Below are positions 1-6,427 of a DNA stretch of 64,000 bases, in pieces. Origin of the DNA: an uncultured Christensenella sp. Its GTDB lineage: Bacteria; Bacillota; Clostridia; Christensenellales; Borkfalkiaceae. How positions within the stretch are numbered: the first letter of the stretch is position 1; the number at the start of each line of letters is the position of its first letter. The stretch covers positions 1 to 64,000 of the forward strand of contig CAJTXM010000005.1 in NCBI GenBank assembly GCA_910583545.1, in the 5' to 3' direction. The notes beneath the pieces were generated by a model that was not told the DNA's origin, searched no databases, and saw only the letters and a program-made list of their open reading frames with translations. A program made the position numbers and the translations under genes.

Positions 1-89
1 TGAGAGCCGGCGGCGGATCTGCGGTAGCGTATGCGTGGTACGTCTGGCAGAAAGGTTATAAGGGCGAAACAAAAATCAAGTGGATATAG
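1..89 (+). CDS. C-terminal end of a phage protein (partial)
   Basis: An open frame enters from the left edge and stops at TAG 87-89. About 28 residues are visible, ending in an aromatic and lysine-rich tail (AYAWYVWQKGYKGETKIKWI). It stops 4 nt before the ATG of the Zot-type ATPase, so the two are probably one operon. The position just before zot suggests a phage structural or assembly protein, but too little is present to name it. The presence of this frame is also why the ATPase start is placed at 94 and not at the in-frame ATG at 31. Confidence 0.55.
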   Translation, partial: RAGGGSAVAYAWYVWQKGYKGETKIKWI

Positions 90-93
90 AGCA

Positions 94-897
94 ATGGGTG
101 TAACGGTAGTACTCGGCAATGGCGGAGTCGGGAAAACTTCATTTATAGTGGCTCGGATAAAACATTTATTACGAACCGAGGGGCAAGCACGATTGAGAAA
201 ATCTATTGCAATGATAAATTCATTCAATAAAGATCGTGCGACGCTGTTGACGCTCCCGAATCAAGTACCTATTTATACAAATTTTGATATGCAGTTCACT
301 ACCGGTTATAACGAATATTATAAGCCTTATTATTTAGATGAAGAATATTTCGGGCTTCCGAATTTGGATAAGCTTGTAGCACCAGTCGCGCCGTGGAGCA
401 TAATAGGCTTACAGGAAATGGACGACGAGTATGAAAGCCGTAGCAGAAACGTAGCGAAAAGCGTTGCAGGTCTATACAACAAACGCCGTCATTTCGGGCT
501 TGAAGTATTTATGGATTTGCACCGCCTGATGATACTCGATTCCATTATTCGAGAAGTGACGGACGTATTTATAGAAATTCAGAAGCAAGAACACGAAAAA
601 AATTTTGCAGGAAGGATAACAAAAACTACTTGGTATTGCAGAGAGTTTGACGATCCAAAAGAGATTCAGAGATACGCAAAGTCTGACGGGAAAGAAGGGA
701 ATTACAGAGAAACGGTATATACAAATACAGGAGATATATTTCAGTGTTACGATTCGCAAGATTGTGCAAAAGACTTTATCCCGAAAGACGGTGAAGACTT
801 TATTTATCTTCAACAACGCAGTGAAGTAGATATAACAACTCTTCCGCCTGAATTATCAAAATTCTATGAAAAGGGAGCAGGAGCAAAGAAAAAATGA
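94..897 (+). CDS. Zot-like filamentous phage assembly ATPase
   Basis: A 267-residue protein with a Walker A motif close to the N-terminus (GNGGVGKTS, about residues 8-16) and a conserved hydrophobic strand with acidic residues further on (IIGLQEMDDEYESR). This is the layout of the Zot / pI family, the inner-membrane ATPase that drives filamentous phage assembly. I see no strong membrane segment, so the protein may be anchored through a partner. ATG 94 is chosen because it gives the normal short N-terminus before the P-loop and follows the upstream stop by 4 nt; an in-frame ATG at 31 overlaps the upstream gene. The stop overlaps the next start (ATGA). The fold is inferred from motifs only. Confidence 0.72.
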   Translation: MGVTVVLGNGGVGKTSFIVARIKHLLRTEGQARLRKSIAMINSFNKDRATLLTLPNQVPIYTNFDMQFTTGYNEYYKPYYLDEEYFGLPNLDKLVAPVAPWSIIGLQEMDDEYESRSRNVAKSVAGLYNKRRHFGLEVFMDLHRLMILDSIIREVTDVFIEIQKQEHEKNFAGRITKTTWYCREFDDPKEIQRYAKSDGKEGNYRETVYTNTGDIFQCYDSQDCAKDFIPKDGEDFIYLQQRSEVDITTLPPELSKFYEKGAGAKKK

Positions 898-1841
898 GTG
901 CAGTAGAAAATAAAACAGAACCTACCGAAAACGAAAGCGTTCTCAATAAAAGTGAATCAAAGGTCGAACCGAACGACACTATCAGTAAAGTACATAAATT
1001 ACAGAAGCGTTTTTTTGAAGTCTGTGGCGAGTTATTCAAGTATATGGAGTTCATAGGCGAGCCTATGTACAATTTAATGCTTGAACATTACTTTGCACAA
1101 TATAAACGCGAATACGAGCTTATGAACTCGGCGGAGTTTATAGAGGTAGATAAATATATAGAACAGCTAAAAATTGAAAGGGACAGAGAGATAGAATCAG
1201 TTAAGCTCGAACGTGATAAGCAGAAAAAACAACTTGATATACTTCGCGATAAAGAGTTAAAACAAATAGATCTTGAAAAAGCGAAGCTTTATGAAGAGCT
1301 TGCTATTATCAGGGAAAGAGAGCTTGAAGCGATCAGACTTGAACATAGAGAACAGACGGCTGAAATAGTCCGAAAAAAAGAGAAACTGGACAATGAAATA
1401 GAGATCCTTGCGCAAACGGTATATCTGGAAGCAAAAATTAAAGCAAGCAGAATAATACCTCAGACTTGGCGTCGTTTCCGTTTCTTCAAGTTAGCTTTCG
1501 GCAGGGTTTGCAAGAATGAAGCAATGATATATGCCGAACAGTCGGCGTTTAATGAAATAAACGACTATCTCGTTATGCGTGCGCAGGAAGTTGTGCCATA
1601 TTCTGACACGGAAGAAGGTGAAAAGCCTGAAAATGAAGATGCAGAATGTGAACCGCACCAAATGACGAAACGCGAGCACAAACGCTGGCAGAAAGAATTT
1701 GAAAAACAACTGCGCAAAGAGCGCGAGGAAGCGCAGGCGCGAATAGAGAAAATAATGCAGAAAGAGGAAGAGCCAAAACACGAAGCGGACGAAATCGAAG
1801 AGGAAGGCGAAACGGCAGGGGTAGAGCAAACGCCTGAATAA
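894..1841 (+). CDS. Coiled-coil phage protein
   Basis: A 315-residue, highly charged protein translationally coupled to the Zot-like ATPase by a 4-bp ATGA overlap. Residues about 75-175 form a long heptad-like Glu/Lys/Arg helix (repeats such as IERDREIE and REREL), followed by a short Trp/Arg/Phe-rich segment (about 180-205) and an acidic-basic C-terminal helix ending in a very Glu-rich tail. No enzymatic motif or membrane segment is visible. Coupling to the ATPase suggests a morphogenesis or assembly partner. I do not recognise the family. Confidence 0.6.
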   Translation: MSAVENKTEPTENESVLNKSESKVEPNDTISKVHKLQKRFFEVCGELFKYMEFIGEPMYNLMLEHYFAQYKREYELMNSAEFIEVDKYIEQLKIERDREIESVKLERDKQKKQLDILRDKELKQIDLEKAKLYEELAIIRERELEAIRLEHREQTAEIVRKKEKLDNEIEILAQTVYLEAKIKASRIIPQTWRRFRFFKLAFGRVCKNEAMIYAEQSAFNEINDYLVMRAQEVVPYSDTEEGEKPENEDAECEPHQMTKREHKRWQKEFEKQLRKEREEAQARIEKIMQKEEEPKHEADEIEEEGETAGVEQTPE

Positions 1842-2176
1842 GGCGGTGAGCACCGCTGCGGCGGATACACCTTTAATAGTAAAAAAAGATTGCATACTCT
1901 TAAAGGTGTTACCCCGTGCGATTTTATAGGTAAAACTTTATATCAGATACTCAAAAAAGATAAGCGTGAGCGTTTTTTGAGTGTCTGAATAGATAAAGCA
2001 ATTTGTCGCACGGGGTTAGGACTAAGTTTCGCCCACGAAGTGGGCACACTTCGACCGCATTTTTACGGGGCGCAAAAATGACGACCGCGAGCCATTGAGA
2101 GCGAAAGAAGTTCAAAATTCGGATAAAAATACGATCGGTTTGAAGAGAAACGGCGAGAAAGGACGGAAAAAGTGCT
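1842..2176. other. Gene-free stretch rich in nested hairpins
   Basis: This 335-base stretch lies between the coiled-coil gene and the zinc-ribbon gene. I find no convincing gene in it. It holds a small hairpin at 1867-1910 (arms ACACCTTTAA and TTAAAGGTGT), the nested cruciform at 1912-2015, and a short hairpin near 2031-2045 (GCCCAC and GTGGGC). Filamentous phages carry structured single-stranded DNA signals for packaging and replication in their intergenic regions, so one of these roles is plausible, but that is inference. Confidence 0.55.
1912..2015. repeat. Nested inverted repeat (cruciform)
   Basis: The outer arms CCCCGTGCGA (1912-1921) and TCGCACGGGG (2006-2015) are perfect complements. 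Inside them lies a second stem, CAGATACTCAAAAAA (1944-1958) with TTTTTTGAGTGTCTG (1973-1987), 15 bp with one G-T pair, around a 14-base loop. Two stems of this quality nested about 20 bases apart are very unlikely by chance. The inner stem could act as a terminator in either direction; the whole could be a phage packaging or origin signal. Confidence 0.75.
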
Positions 2177-2413
2177 ATGAGAACAGAAAATATTTATATT
2201 TGCGACGACTGTCATAATCAAAGCGTATTTAAAAGCTATAAGAAAGCGCGCGCGGCGAGCTGGGCGCTTTGTAAAGATTACAAAACTTGCTATTGCCCGG
2301 ATTGTGCGACCGCGCACCGTTTAGGCGGTGCGGCAGTAAAAAAGCGACTGCATAAATTAACTTCCGAAGCCCACTTCGAGCAACTTTCACTCGGAGAGAT
2401 CGGTAATGAGTGA
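2177..2413 (+). CDS. Small zinc-ribbon protein
   Basis: A 78-residue basic protein with two Cys pairs: CDDC near residues 9-12 and CYCPDC near residues 38-43. The spacing is typical of a zinc ribbon or zinc finger. It sits just upstream of, and overlaps by 4 bp, the methyltransferase-like gene, so the two are probably co-translated. The N-terminal half is Lys/Arg-rich, which fits nucleic-acid binding. No specific family is recognised. Confidence 0.5.
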   Translation: MRTENIYICDDCHNQSVFKSYKKARAASWALCKDYKTCYCPDCATAHRLGGAAVKKRLHKLTSEAHFEQLSLGEIGNE

Positions 2414-2850
2414 TATTAGGCAAAAGCGAAAGGTTTGCCATTCCGCCGCTTATCAATAAAGCAAGAGCAGTCACAACAGTGAACCAAGACGGTGTTATGA
2501 TATGGACAGAAGCAAATGCAGAATTGTCGGAAATGTCGGGGGGGGGGGGGTACGATACTTGCAGCAGAGTATATTCCCCGGACGGAGCCGCGCCGACGCT
2601 CAATACTTGCAGTGGCGGTGGCGTAAACGCAAAGATAATCGTCGAGGGCGAAAAGGAATACGTCGTTATAGACGGTAAGAAATGCAGAGTTCGGCGACTT
2701 ACGGAGCGCGAGAGATTTCGGCTAATGGGCGTAAGGGACGAGGACTTTGAGAAGATAGCGAAAAATCAGTCTAACAGCAGCTTATGTCATTTATCCGGCG
2801 ACAGCATAGTCGTTGACGTGCTAATGGCGATATTCGGAGCAATGCTATAA
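2410..2850 (+). CDS. Stand-alone C-terminal domain of a C5 cytosine methyltransferase
   Basis: A 146-residue protein that begins with GTG overlapping the previous stop. The C-terminal half reads as the end of a C5 DNA methyltransferase: a basic strand followed by LTERERFRLMGV and then GDSIVVDVLMAIF, which resembles motif X (usually GNSI or GNAV). The middle (RVYSPDGAAPTLNTCSGGG) matches the segment that often precedes it in phage enzymes. Motif I (FxGxG) and the catalytic PCQ motif IV are absent, so it cannot methylate DNA alone. A run of 13 G lies inside the frame at 2538-2550. It may be a decayed gene, one half of a split enzyme, or a separately used DNA-binding domain. Confidence 0.6.
   Translation: MILGKSERFAIPPLINKARAVTTVNQDGVMIWTEANAELSEMSGGGGYDTCSRVYSPDGAAPTLNTCSGGGVNAKIIVEGEKEYVVIDGKKCRVRRLTERERFRLMGVRDEDFEKIAKNQSNSSLCHLSGDSIVVDVLMAIFGAML
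2538..2550 (+). repeat. Homopolymeric tract of 13 G
   Basis: Thirteen consecutive G residues inside the methyltransferase-like frame, read as part of Ser-Gly-Gly-Gly-Gly-Tyr. A change of one G would shift the frame for the whole conserved C-terminal domain. Such tracts are classic phase-variation switches, and also places where assemblies go wrong. Confidence 0.9.
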
Positions 2851-2874
2851 ATAAACAATTCAGAAGGATAGACA

Positions 2875-3927
2875 ATGCAGGGAGCGACGGCAGCTAAAAA
2901 ATTTAATATCATACCGGGCATAAACGTGCCGTACAAGCTGTTGCAGGACGGCTTAACGCCGCGTATGGCTATTCTCGGCGGTTTATTCTATACGTTCTCA
3001 GGTAAGACAGAAAAAGACGGAACGGTGAGCACCTGCACGCGCAGGAAGAAGGAACTTAAAAGAAAATACCGTTTGTCCGGTTCCACGCTATGGCGCGGAT
3101 TCAAAAGGCTTAAAGGGTATATGTCGGCAGTAGAGGATAAAGACGATACTTATATTTTCGACCACACCGCCGTGCCTGAGCTGTTTTTGCGTGCGCCTGA
3201 CGAGCTGTTTGATAAGGTGTTTACGATTAAATACAAGGCAAAGAAAAATCGCCCTGAACGCATAGAAATAAGACGTCTGACGCATAACGAAATACTTGTC
3301 GGCGGCTACGTTATAACGCAGTGCGATAATTTAAAGAAAGAGAAAAAAGAGTTTGAAACTTCCAATTCCGAAATAGCGGAAGCTTTGAACTTATCCGAGC
3401 CGATCGTACAAGCCGCGCTCGATACTCTGATAGCGGCAAAGATAGTTTTCTGTAAGGTTAAGGGCGTAAACAGACATTGTAAAAGTAAGTATAAAGTACA
3501 TAGCAGATTTCTCCGCAAGCAGAAGCAGGCAGTGACCAAAGCGCAAGCCGATACCCCGCCGCCACAGCAAGAGCCGACTGAAAAGGTGATAACGTTCCGA
3601 AATAAAGAGGACGTACACCGTGAACAGAAAACGGCGGAAGATAGAGAGTATTACAGGCTTAGACACCTTGCAGAGGATATTGCTGATAAAAACTATAAAA
3701 GAGCAATGCTGGTTAAAGACTTCGCGGCCGCGGAAAACGGGCTTAGGGGCATAGGCGCTGATTTAGCGTTTGCCGAAGCGCGGAACAGTCCGAATCTTCC
3801 GGAGCTGCAAGCTCGTGAGGCGGAGTATCAGTTACTGCGAAGTATGGCGTTGAAACGGCTAAAAATGACCGACGACGACTTCAACGTCGAGAAGATTTTG
3901 GAAAGTGTAGGCGAATTGAATAGGTAA
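2875..3927 (+). CDS. Helix-turn-helix replication-initiator-like phage protein
   Basis: A 350-residue protein preceded by AGAAGGATAG. The N-terminal 75 residues include a likely winged-helix segment (KYRLSGSTLWRGFKRLK); a second helix-turn-helix-like segment is seen near residues 160-185 (SNSEIAEALNLSEPIVQAALDTLIAAKIV). The last 100 residues are a charged helical region. Repeated HTH domains, a place next to an AT-rich intergenic region, and the prophage context suggest an initiator or regulator of phage replication. I see no HUH rolling-circle motif. Role uncertain; a transcriptional regulator is the main alternative. Confidence 0.5.
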   Translation: MQGATAAKKFNIIPGINVPYKLLQDGLTPRMAILGGLFYTFSGKTEKDGTVSTCTRRKKELKRKYRLSGSTLWRGFKRLKGYMSAVEDKDDTYIFDHTAVPELFLRAPDELFDKVFTIKYKAKKNRPERIEIRRLTHNEILVGGYVITQCDNLKKEKKEFETSNSEIAEALNLSEPIVQAALDTLIAAKIVFCKVKGVNRHCKSKYKVHSRFLRKQKQAVTKAQADTPPPQQEPTEKVITFRNKEDVHREQKTAEDREYYRLRHLAEDIADKNYKRAMLVKDFAAAENGLRGIGADLAFAEARNSPNLPELQAREAEYQLLRSMALKRLKMTDDDFNVEKILESVGELNR

Positions 3928-4308
3928 TTTAAAGCGTAGGATAAGCCTGCGCTTATAGTCGTTGGATAAAATTACGAAAACGGGCAGACGCACCCTCGGC
4001 GCGGACTGCTTTATTTTTATAATTTTTACCTGTTAATTTTTGAAATAATCTTATTCAAAATTTTATGAGTAACTATTCAAAAATTTACCGCTACGTTTCC
4101 TATTATATATAAAGACTTATAAAGACTTTTAACGCCGACGCCGCTTTGTAGTGAAAGCTATGTCGGCAGATAGGAAAAGGCGGAGAAATCGTCCGCGCGA
4201 GCGCGGAGAAAGTATGCGGAAGCTTGCCGACGGTGTAACCGCTTTTAACGGCTGGACTTCGGCAAGCTTGGAGAGTAAAAGAAAAAGCCGCTTTCGCGGC
4301 TTAGGCTA
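3928..4308. other. AT-rich then hairpin-rich phage intergenic region
   Basis: No gene is evident. The first part (about 4010-4130) is very AT-rich, with a short direct repeat (TATAAAGACT at about 4109-4130). The second part has three hairpins: CCGCGC/GCGCGG (4193-4206), AAGCTTGCCGA/TCGGCAAGCTT (4220-4230 with 4259-4269), and AAGCCGC/GCGGCTT (4285-4302). Directly downstream of the putative initiator gene, this is a reasonable candidate for the phage replication origin or packaging signal. Confidence 0.45.
4276..4302 (-). terminator. Terminator reading leftwards
   Basis: The stem AAGCCGC/GCGGCTT (4285-4302) is followed on the minus strand by a T-rich tract (TTTTTCTTTT). It would stop leftward transcription just after the small minus-strand frame ending at 4309. 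Confidence 0.6.
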
Positions 4309-4509
4309 TTAAAAGGTGATTATTACTGTAACCTGCGCCCGACCGCTTGACGACGTTCGTTGACTTCGATTTTTCACCGCGCCTGATAGCTCAGAACGTT
4401 CGTCCCGGTCGTTGACCTCAATAATAAACGACGTTGTTTCGCCCCTGCGTCTGACCGAGGGGAGCGACTGTTCGGCGATTCCGATAAAGTAAAGGTTGCG
4501 TGCATCCAC
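4309..4509 (-). CDS. Possible small basic protein (uncertain)
   Basis: A 66-residue Arg/Ser-rich frame on the minus strand with GTG start. It has no good ribosome binding site and no recognisable domain. The only support is that a leftward terminator lies immediately after its stop and the stretch is otherwise gene-free. It could be a chance frame in structured phage DNA. Confidence 0.22.
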   Translation of the reverse strand: MDARNLYFIGIAEQSLPSVRRRGETTSFIIEVNDRDERSELSGAVKNRSQRTSSSGRAQVTVIITF

Positions 4510-4541
4510 GCGACGGCGGATCCGCGCCGTCCGAATTTCGG

Positions 4542-4570
4542 TTGACTTGTTGCGCTGATTGTGATATAGT
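4542..4570 (+). promoter_or_regulatory. Rightward promoter of the convergent cassette
   Basis: TTGACT (4542-4547), a 17-base spacer and TATAGT (4565-4570). The transcript would begin near 4577 with a stable 5' hairpin (CTCCGC/GCGGAG, 4575-4593), then run into the 34-codon frame at 4666. Confidence 0.7.
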
Positions 4571-4665
4571 GAAGCTCCGCTTTAATAGCGGAGTGAACAG
4601 GGCGACCTGTGGCGGTTAGCCTCTCGGGAAAATGATGAAGATATTTTCTTTGAGGGGGTGGTGCA

Positions 4666-4770
4666 ATGGAAATTTCTTTCCTGCGCATACTTCAACTTTT
4701 GTTGGAGCGTGGCGTTATCTACTCTTTTAGAGTGACAAAGGACAAAATTTACATAACCATAAAAAAATAG
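4666..4770 (+). CDS. 34-residue peptide, type I toxin-like candidate
   Basis: ATG 4666 follows a strong purine-rich ribosome binding site (GAGGGGGTGG). The peptide begins MEISFLRILQLLLERGVIYS and ends in a Lys/Ile-rich tail; the first 20 residues form an amphipathic to hydrophobic helix and the tail is basic. The stop codon lies within the terminator stem of an opposing RNA. Type I toxins are short, hydrophobic or amphipathic with charged tails and are controlled by antisense RNA; the arrangement fits, but I do not recognise the peptide family and toxicity is inference. The hydrophobic part is short for a membrane-spanning toxin. Confidence 0.55.
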   Translation: MEISFLRILQLLLERGVIYSFRVTKDKIYITIKK

Positions 4771-4865
4771 CCGTCCTCGTAGTTTCAGGTGAGAACGACT
4801 ATTATTGTAATTCGAACTTAGGCTAACCGTCGCTTAAACCGTTATACGGTTTCGCCCTTGTTCAC
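4762..4865 (-). ncRNA. Probable antisense RNA of the convergent cassette
   Basis: A consensus promoter on the minus strand (4871-4899) drives a leftward transcript of about 100 nt. It ends at a strong hairpin (arms 4766-4778 and 4791-4803, 13 bp with two G-U pairs) followed on the minus strand by seven T. No frame of note is inside. It overlaps the 3' untranslated part and stop codon of the 34-codon gene, as antitoxin RNAs do in txpA/RatA and bsrG/SR4 of Bacillus subtilis. Confidence 0.55.
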
Positions 4866-4870
4866 TTCAT

Positions 4871-4899
4871 ATTATATTCATTCTCTTGACGATTGTCAA
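4871..4899 (-). promoter_or_regulatory. Consensus leftward promoter
   Basis: On the minus strand: TTGACA (4899-4894), 17 bases, TATAAT (4876-4871). Both boxes are perfect. The -35 sits in a palindrome (CTCTTGAC and GTCAAGAG, about 4883-4902) that could be an operator. It is stronger on paper than the opposing promoter, as expected for an antitoxin RNA. Confidence 0.8.
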
Positions 4900-4973
4900 G
4901 AGTTTTTAAAAAAATTGCGCTTTATCTTTATTAAGACTGAAATTAGACAAAATAGACTTTTTTTAAAAATATT

Positions 4974-4994
4974 TTTGGGGTAAATTTGGGGTAA
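4974..4994. repeat. Tandem direct repeat near the attachment site
   Basis: TTTGGGGTAA occurs at 4974-4983 and again at 4985-4994, about 75 bases from the attachment core. Short direct repeats at this distance are typical of integrase arm-binding sites; the role is inferred. Confidence 0.5.
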
Positions 4995-5070
4995 GGCTAA
5001 AATATTACTATATTTTGTATAAATCAAAGTAAAATATTATAAATGAATACAACATTTAGCATATAGTAAG

Positions 5071-5096
5071 GGGTTCAAGTCCCGTCACCTCAACCA
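5071..5096 (+). repeat. attR: copy of a tRNA 3' end
   Basis: The sequence from the T-loop (GGGTTCAAGTCCCG) through a 7-base acceptor strand (CACCTCA), discriminator A and CCA (5094-5096) is a perfect tRNA 3' end, followed at once by a terminator. No D-arm or anticodon arm lies upstream, so this is not a complete tRNA gene. Integration into the 3' end of a tRNA leaves such a copy at the far end of the element; the complete tRNA should lie beyond the left edge. The tRNA identity cannot be fixed from this half. Confidence 0.72.
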
Positions 5097-5097
5097 T

Positions 5098-5130
5098 AAA
5101 ACGGAGTAGCGTTTGCTACTCCGTTTTATA
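5098..5130 (+). terminator. tRNA terminator
   Basis: AAAACGGAGTAGC (5098-5110), loop GTTT, GCTACTCCGTTTT (5115-5127): 13-bp stem followed by T-rich sequence. It is the original terminator of the tRNA whose 3' end is copied at 5071-5096. Confidence 0.85.
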
Positions 5131-5176
5131 TTACAATGTATTATTCATAGCTTAATTATTCAACAAGACGCGTATT

Positions 5177-5716
5177 CTATAAAATTGCATTTATGATAGT
5201 TTCTGAAAGTTTGTCTATACTTTCGTTGCAATCATTGTCAAGCCACGCCATAGAAATATTAAAAAGCATACCTGCATATAGATACGGAGCATATATATTA
5301 TAGTCTTGGTGTTCGTTCTCAAAAGTTTCGATAAAGCTTTTATTTAAATAATCAAGATAAATATACTCCAAACGCGCCTTTCTCAAAAGCTTGAAAGGCT
5401 CTATGTTTTTTTTGAAAAGAGTAAGGACGTCTGTGACTATTTTTTTATGATCTTCTTTGCATCTCGGAATATATCTCTGAGCGAACACGAACTGCTTTGT
5501 ATTATGCTCGAAATAGAAATTTATGACGTCTTCTTTACTTTTGAAATAGCGGTAAAAAGTCGCTCTTCCAACGCCTGCCTTTACAGCAATATCCGTCACG
5601 CTTATTTTTTCGTATACATATTCGTTCATTAATTTGAAAAGCGCTTGTACGATATAGTGTCTTGTGTATTCTTCGGGTGCGTATTCCACGGTACAAAAAC
5701 TCCTTATTTGTCTCAT
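5177..5716 (-). CDS. TetR family transcriptional regulator
   Basis: 179 residues. The N-terminal DNA-binding domain has the typical TetR helix-turn-helix (ISVTDIAVKAGVGRATFYRYF, about residues 38-58), followed by a helical ligand or dimer domain. It is divergent from two membrane protein genes that it probably controls. A palindrome (GACACT 5724-5729 with AGTGTC 5739-5744) lies right upstream and could be its operator. The ATG at 5716 has no clear ribosome binding site; a GTG at 5689 follows AAGGAG by about 10 nt and is a credible alternative start. Confidence 0.85.
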   Translation of the reverse strand: MRQIRSFCTVEYAPEEYTRHYIVQALFKLMNEYVYEKISVTDIAVKAGVGRATFYRYFKSKEDVINFYFEHNTKQFVFAQRYIPRCKEDHKKIVTDVLTLFKKNIEPFKLLRKARLEYIYLDYLNKSFIETFENEHQDYNIYAPYLYAGMLFNISMAWLDNDCNESIDKLSETIINAIL

Positions 5717-5723
5717 TTATGCC

Positions 5724-5792
5724 GACACTTCTATTTACAGTGTCTCAATGCCATTTCACGCGGTTGATTTTTTCTGATATATTTATTATGAT
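5724..5792. promoter_or_regulatory. Divergent promoter region with palindromic operator
   Basis: The palindrome GACACT-N9-AGTGTC (5724-5744) is followed by a rightward promoter TTGATT (5764-5769), 17 bases, TATGAT (5787-5792). A further match (TGCCGAC 5720-5726 and GTCGGCA 5829-5835) spans the region. Control by the adjacent TetR protein is inferred. Confidence 0.5.
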
Positions 5793-5876
5793 ACACTTGT
5801 CTTACAGGAAAGTCAACTGAAACGCGCGTCGGCAGACTTAACCGAGAGATTAATAAAAATTACGGAGGCAATTTAA

Positions 5877-6413
5877 ATGCAAGAGAAAGATTTCGTTTCT
5901 TACGAATACAGAACAAAAACGGTTAAAGCAAAGGATCAGATAAAAATTATAGATATGTATGAAGCGTTCGGCTGGGAAGTAGCATCGACGGCGTCAGCGG
6001 TAGTGGACGGAGTTACTGTAACTTTTAAACGCGACAGAAAGCAAAGGCACAAGCAGGAACTTACAAAGCTCGAACGGCAGGCGGAGGACACTTTTATGAC
6101 GATAAACGGCTTGCATCGCGCCAAAACGATGGGGGCAAGCATTTTCGCCTATATCTTCGGCATTATGTCAACGCTTGTTCTCGGCGGAGGAATGTGCCTG
6201 TGTATGCTGACAAATGACAATATTCCTGCATTTGCAGGCGGTATTATACTCGGCGTTGCAGGAATTGCGCTTTGCGGAATAAACTATTTTATCTATAAAA
6301 AACTCGTAGCAAAAAAGACTAAATCGCTTTTGCCAGTTATAGACGAAACAGAAGAAAAATTTGCAAATTTGCTTGAAAAGGGCAATGATTTATTGAAAGC
6401 GGAACTCATTTAA
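5877..6413 (+). CDS. Membrane protein with two transmembrane helices
   Basis: 178 residues, start preceded by GGAGG. Residues 1-55 form a soluble domain with short strands, then a charged helix, then two membrane helices (about 100-122 and 128-150) and a cytoplasmic helical tail. It is the first gene after the TetR-controlled promoter and is followed by another membrane protein 14 nt downstream. No enzymatic motif is seen and the family is not recognised. Confidence 0.65.
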   Translation: MQEKDFVSYEYRTKTVKAKDQIKIIDMYEAFGWEVASTASAVVDGVTVTFKRDRKQRHKQELTKLERQAEDTFMTINGLHRAKTMGASIFAYIFGIMSTLVLGGGMCLCMLTNDNIPAFAGGIILGVAGIALCGINYFIYKKLVAKKTKSLLPVIDETEEKFANLLEKGNDLLKAELI

Positions 6414-6427
6414 CAAGGGAATCGGTT

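Larger units (their letters stand above)
4593..4865. repeat. Inverted repeats flanking the convergent cassette
   Basis: GTGAACAGGGCG (4593-4604) matches the reverse complement of CGCCCTTGTTCAC (4853-4865) with one extra base. GCGGTTAGCC (4612-4621) matches the reverse complement of GGCTAACCGT (4821-4830) over its core of 8. The effect is that the rightward and leftward transcripts begin with nearly the same sequence, and that a long rightward transcript could pair its own 5' and 3' ends. Confidence 0.75.

Noticed and set aside
31..93. In-frame ATG at 31 as start of the Zot-like gene
   Set aside because: It overlaps the end of the upstream gene, has no ribosome binding site and places 21 extra residues before the P-loop.
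1491..1895. Minus-strand frame of 134 codons opposite the coiled-coil gene
   Set aside because: Its Phe/Leu-rich composition is the mirror of Glu/Lys-rich codons on the other strand; no ribosome binding site.
2229..2603. Minus-strand frame of 124 codons
   Set aside because: It is antisense to two overlapping plus-strand genes with clear motifs and contains the C tract opposite the G run.
5041..5096. Complete tRNA gene at the prophage border
   Set aside because: Only the T-arm, acceptor 3' strand and CCA are present; upstream bases cannot form D or anticodon arms.
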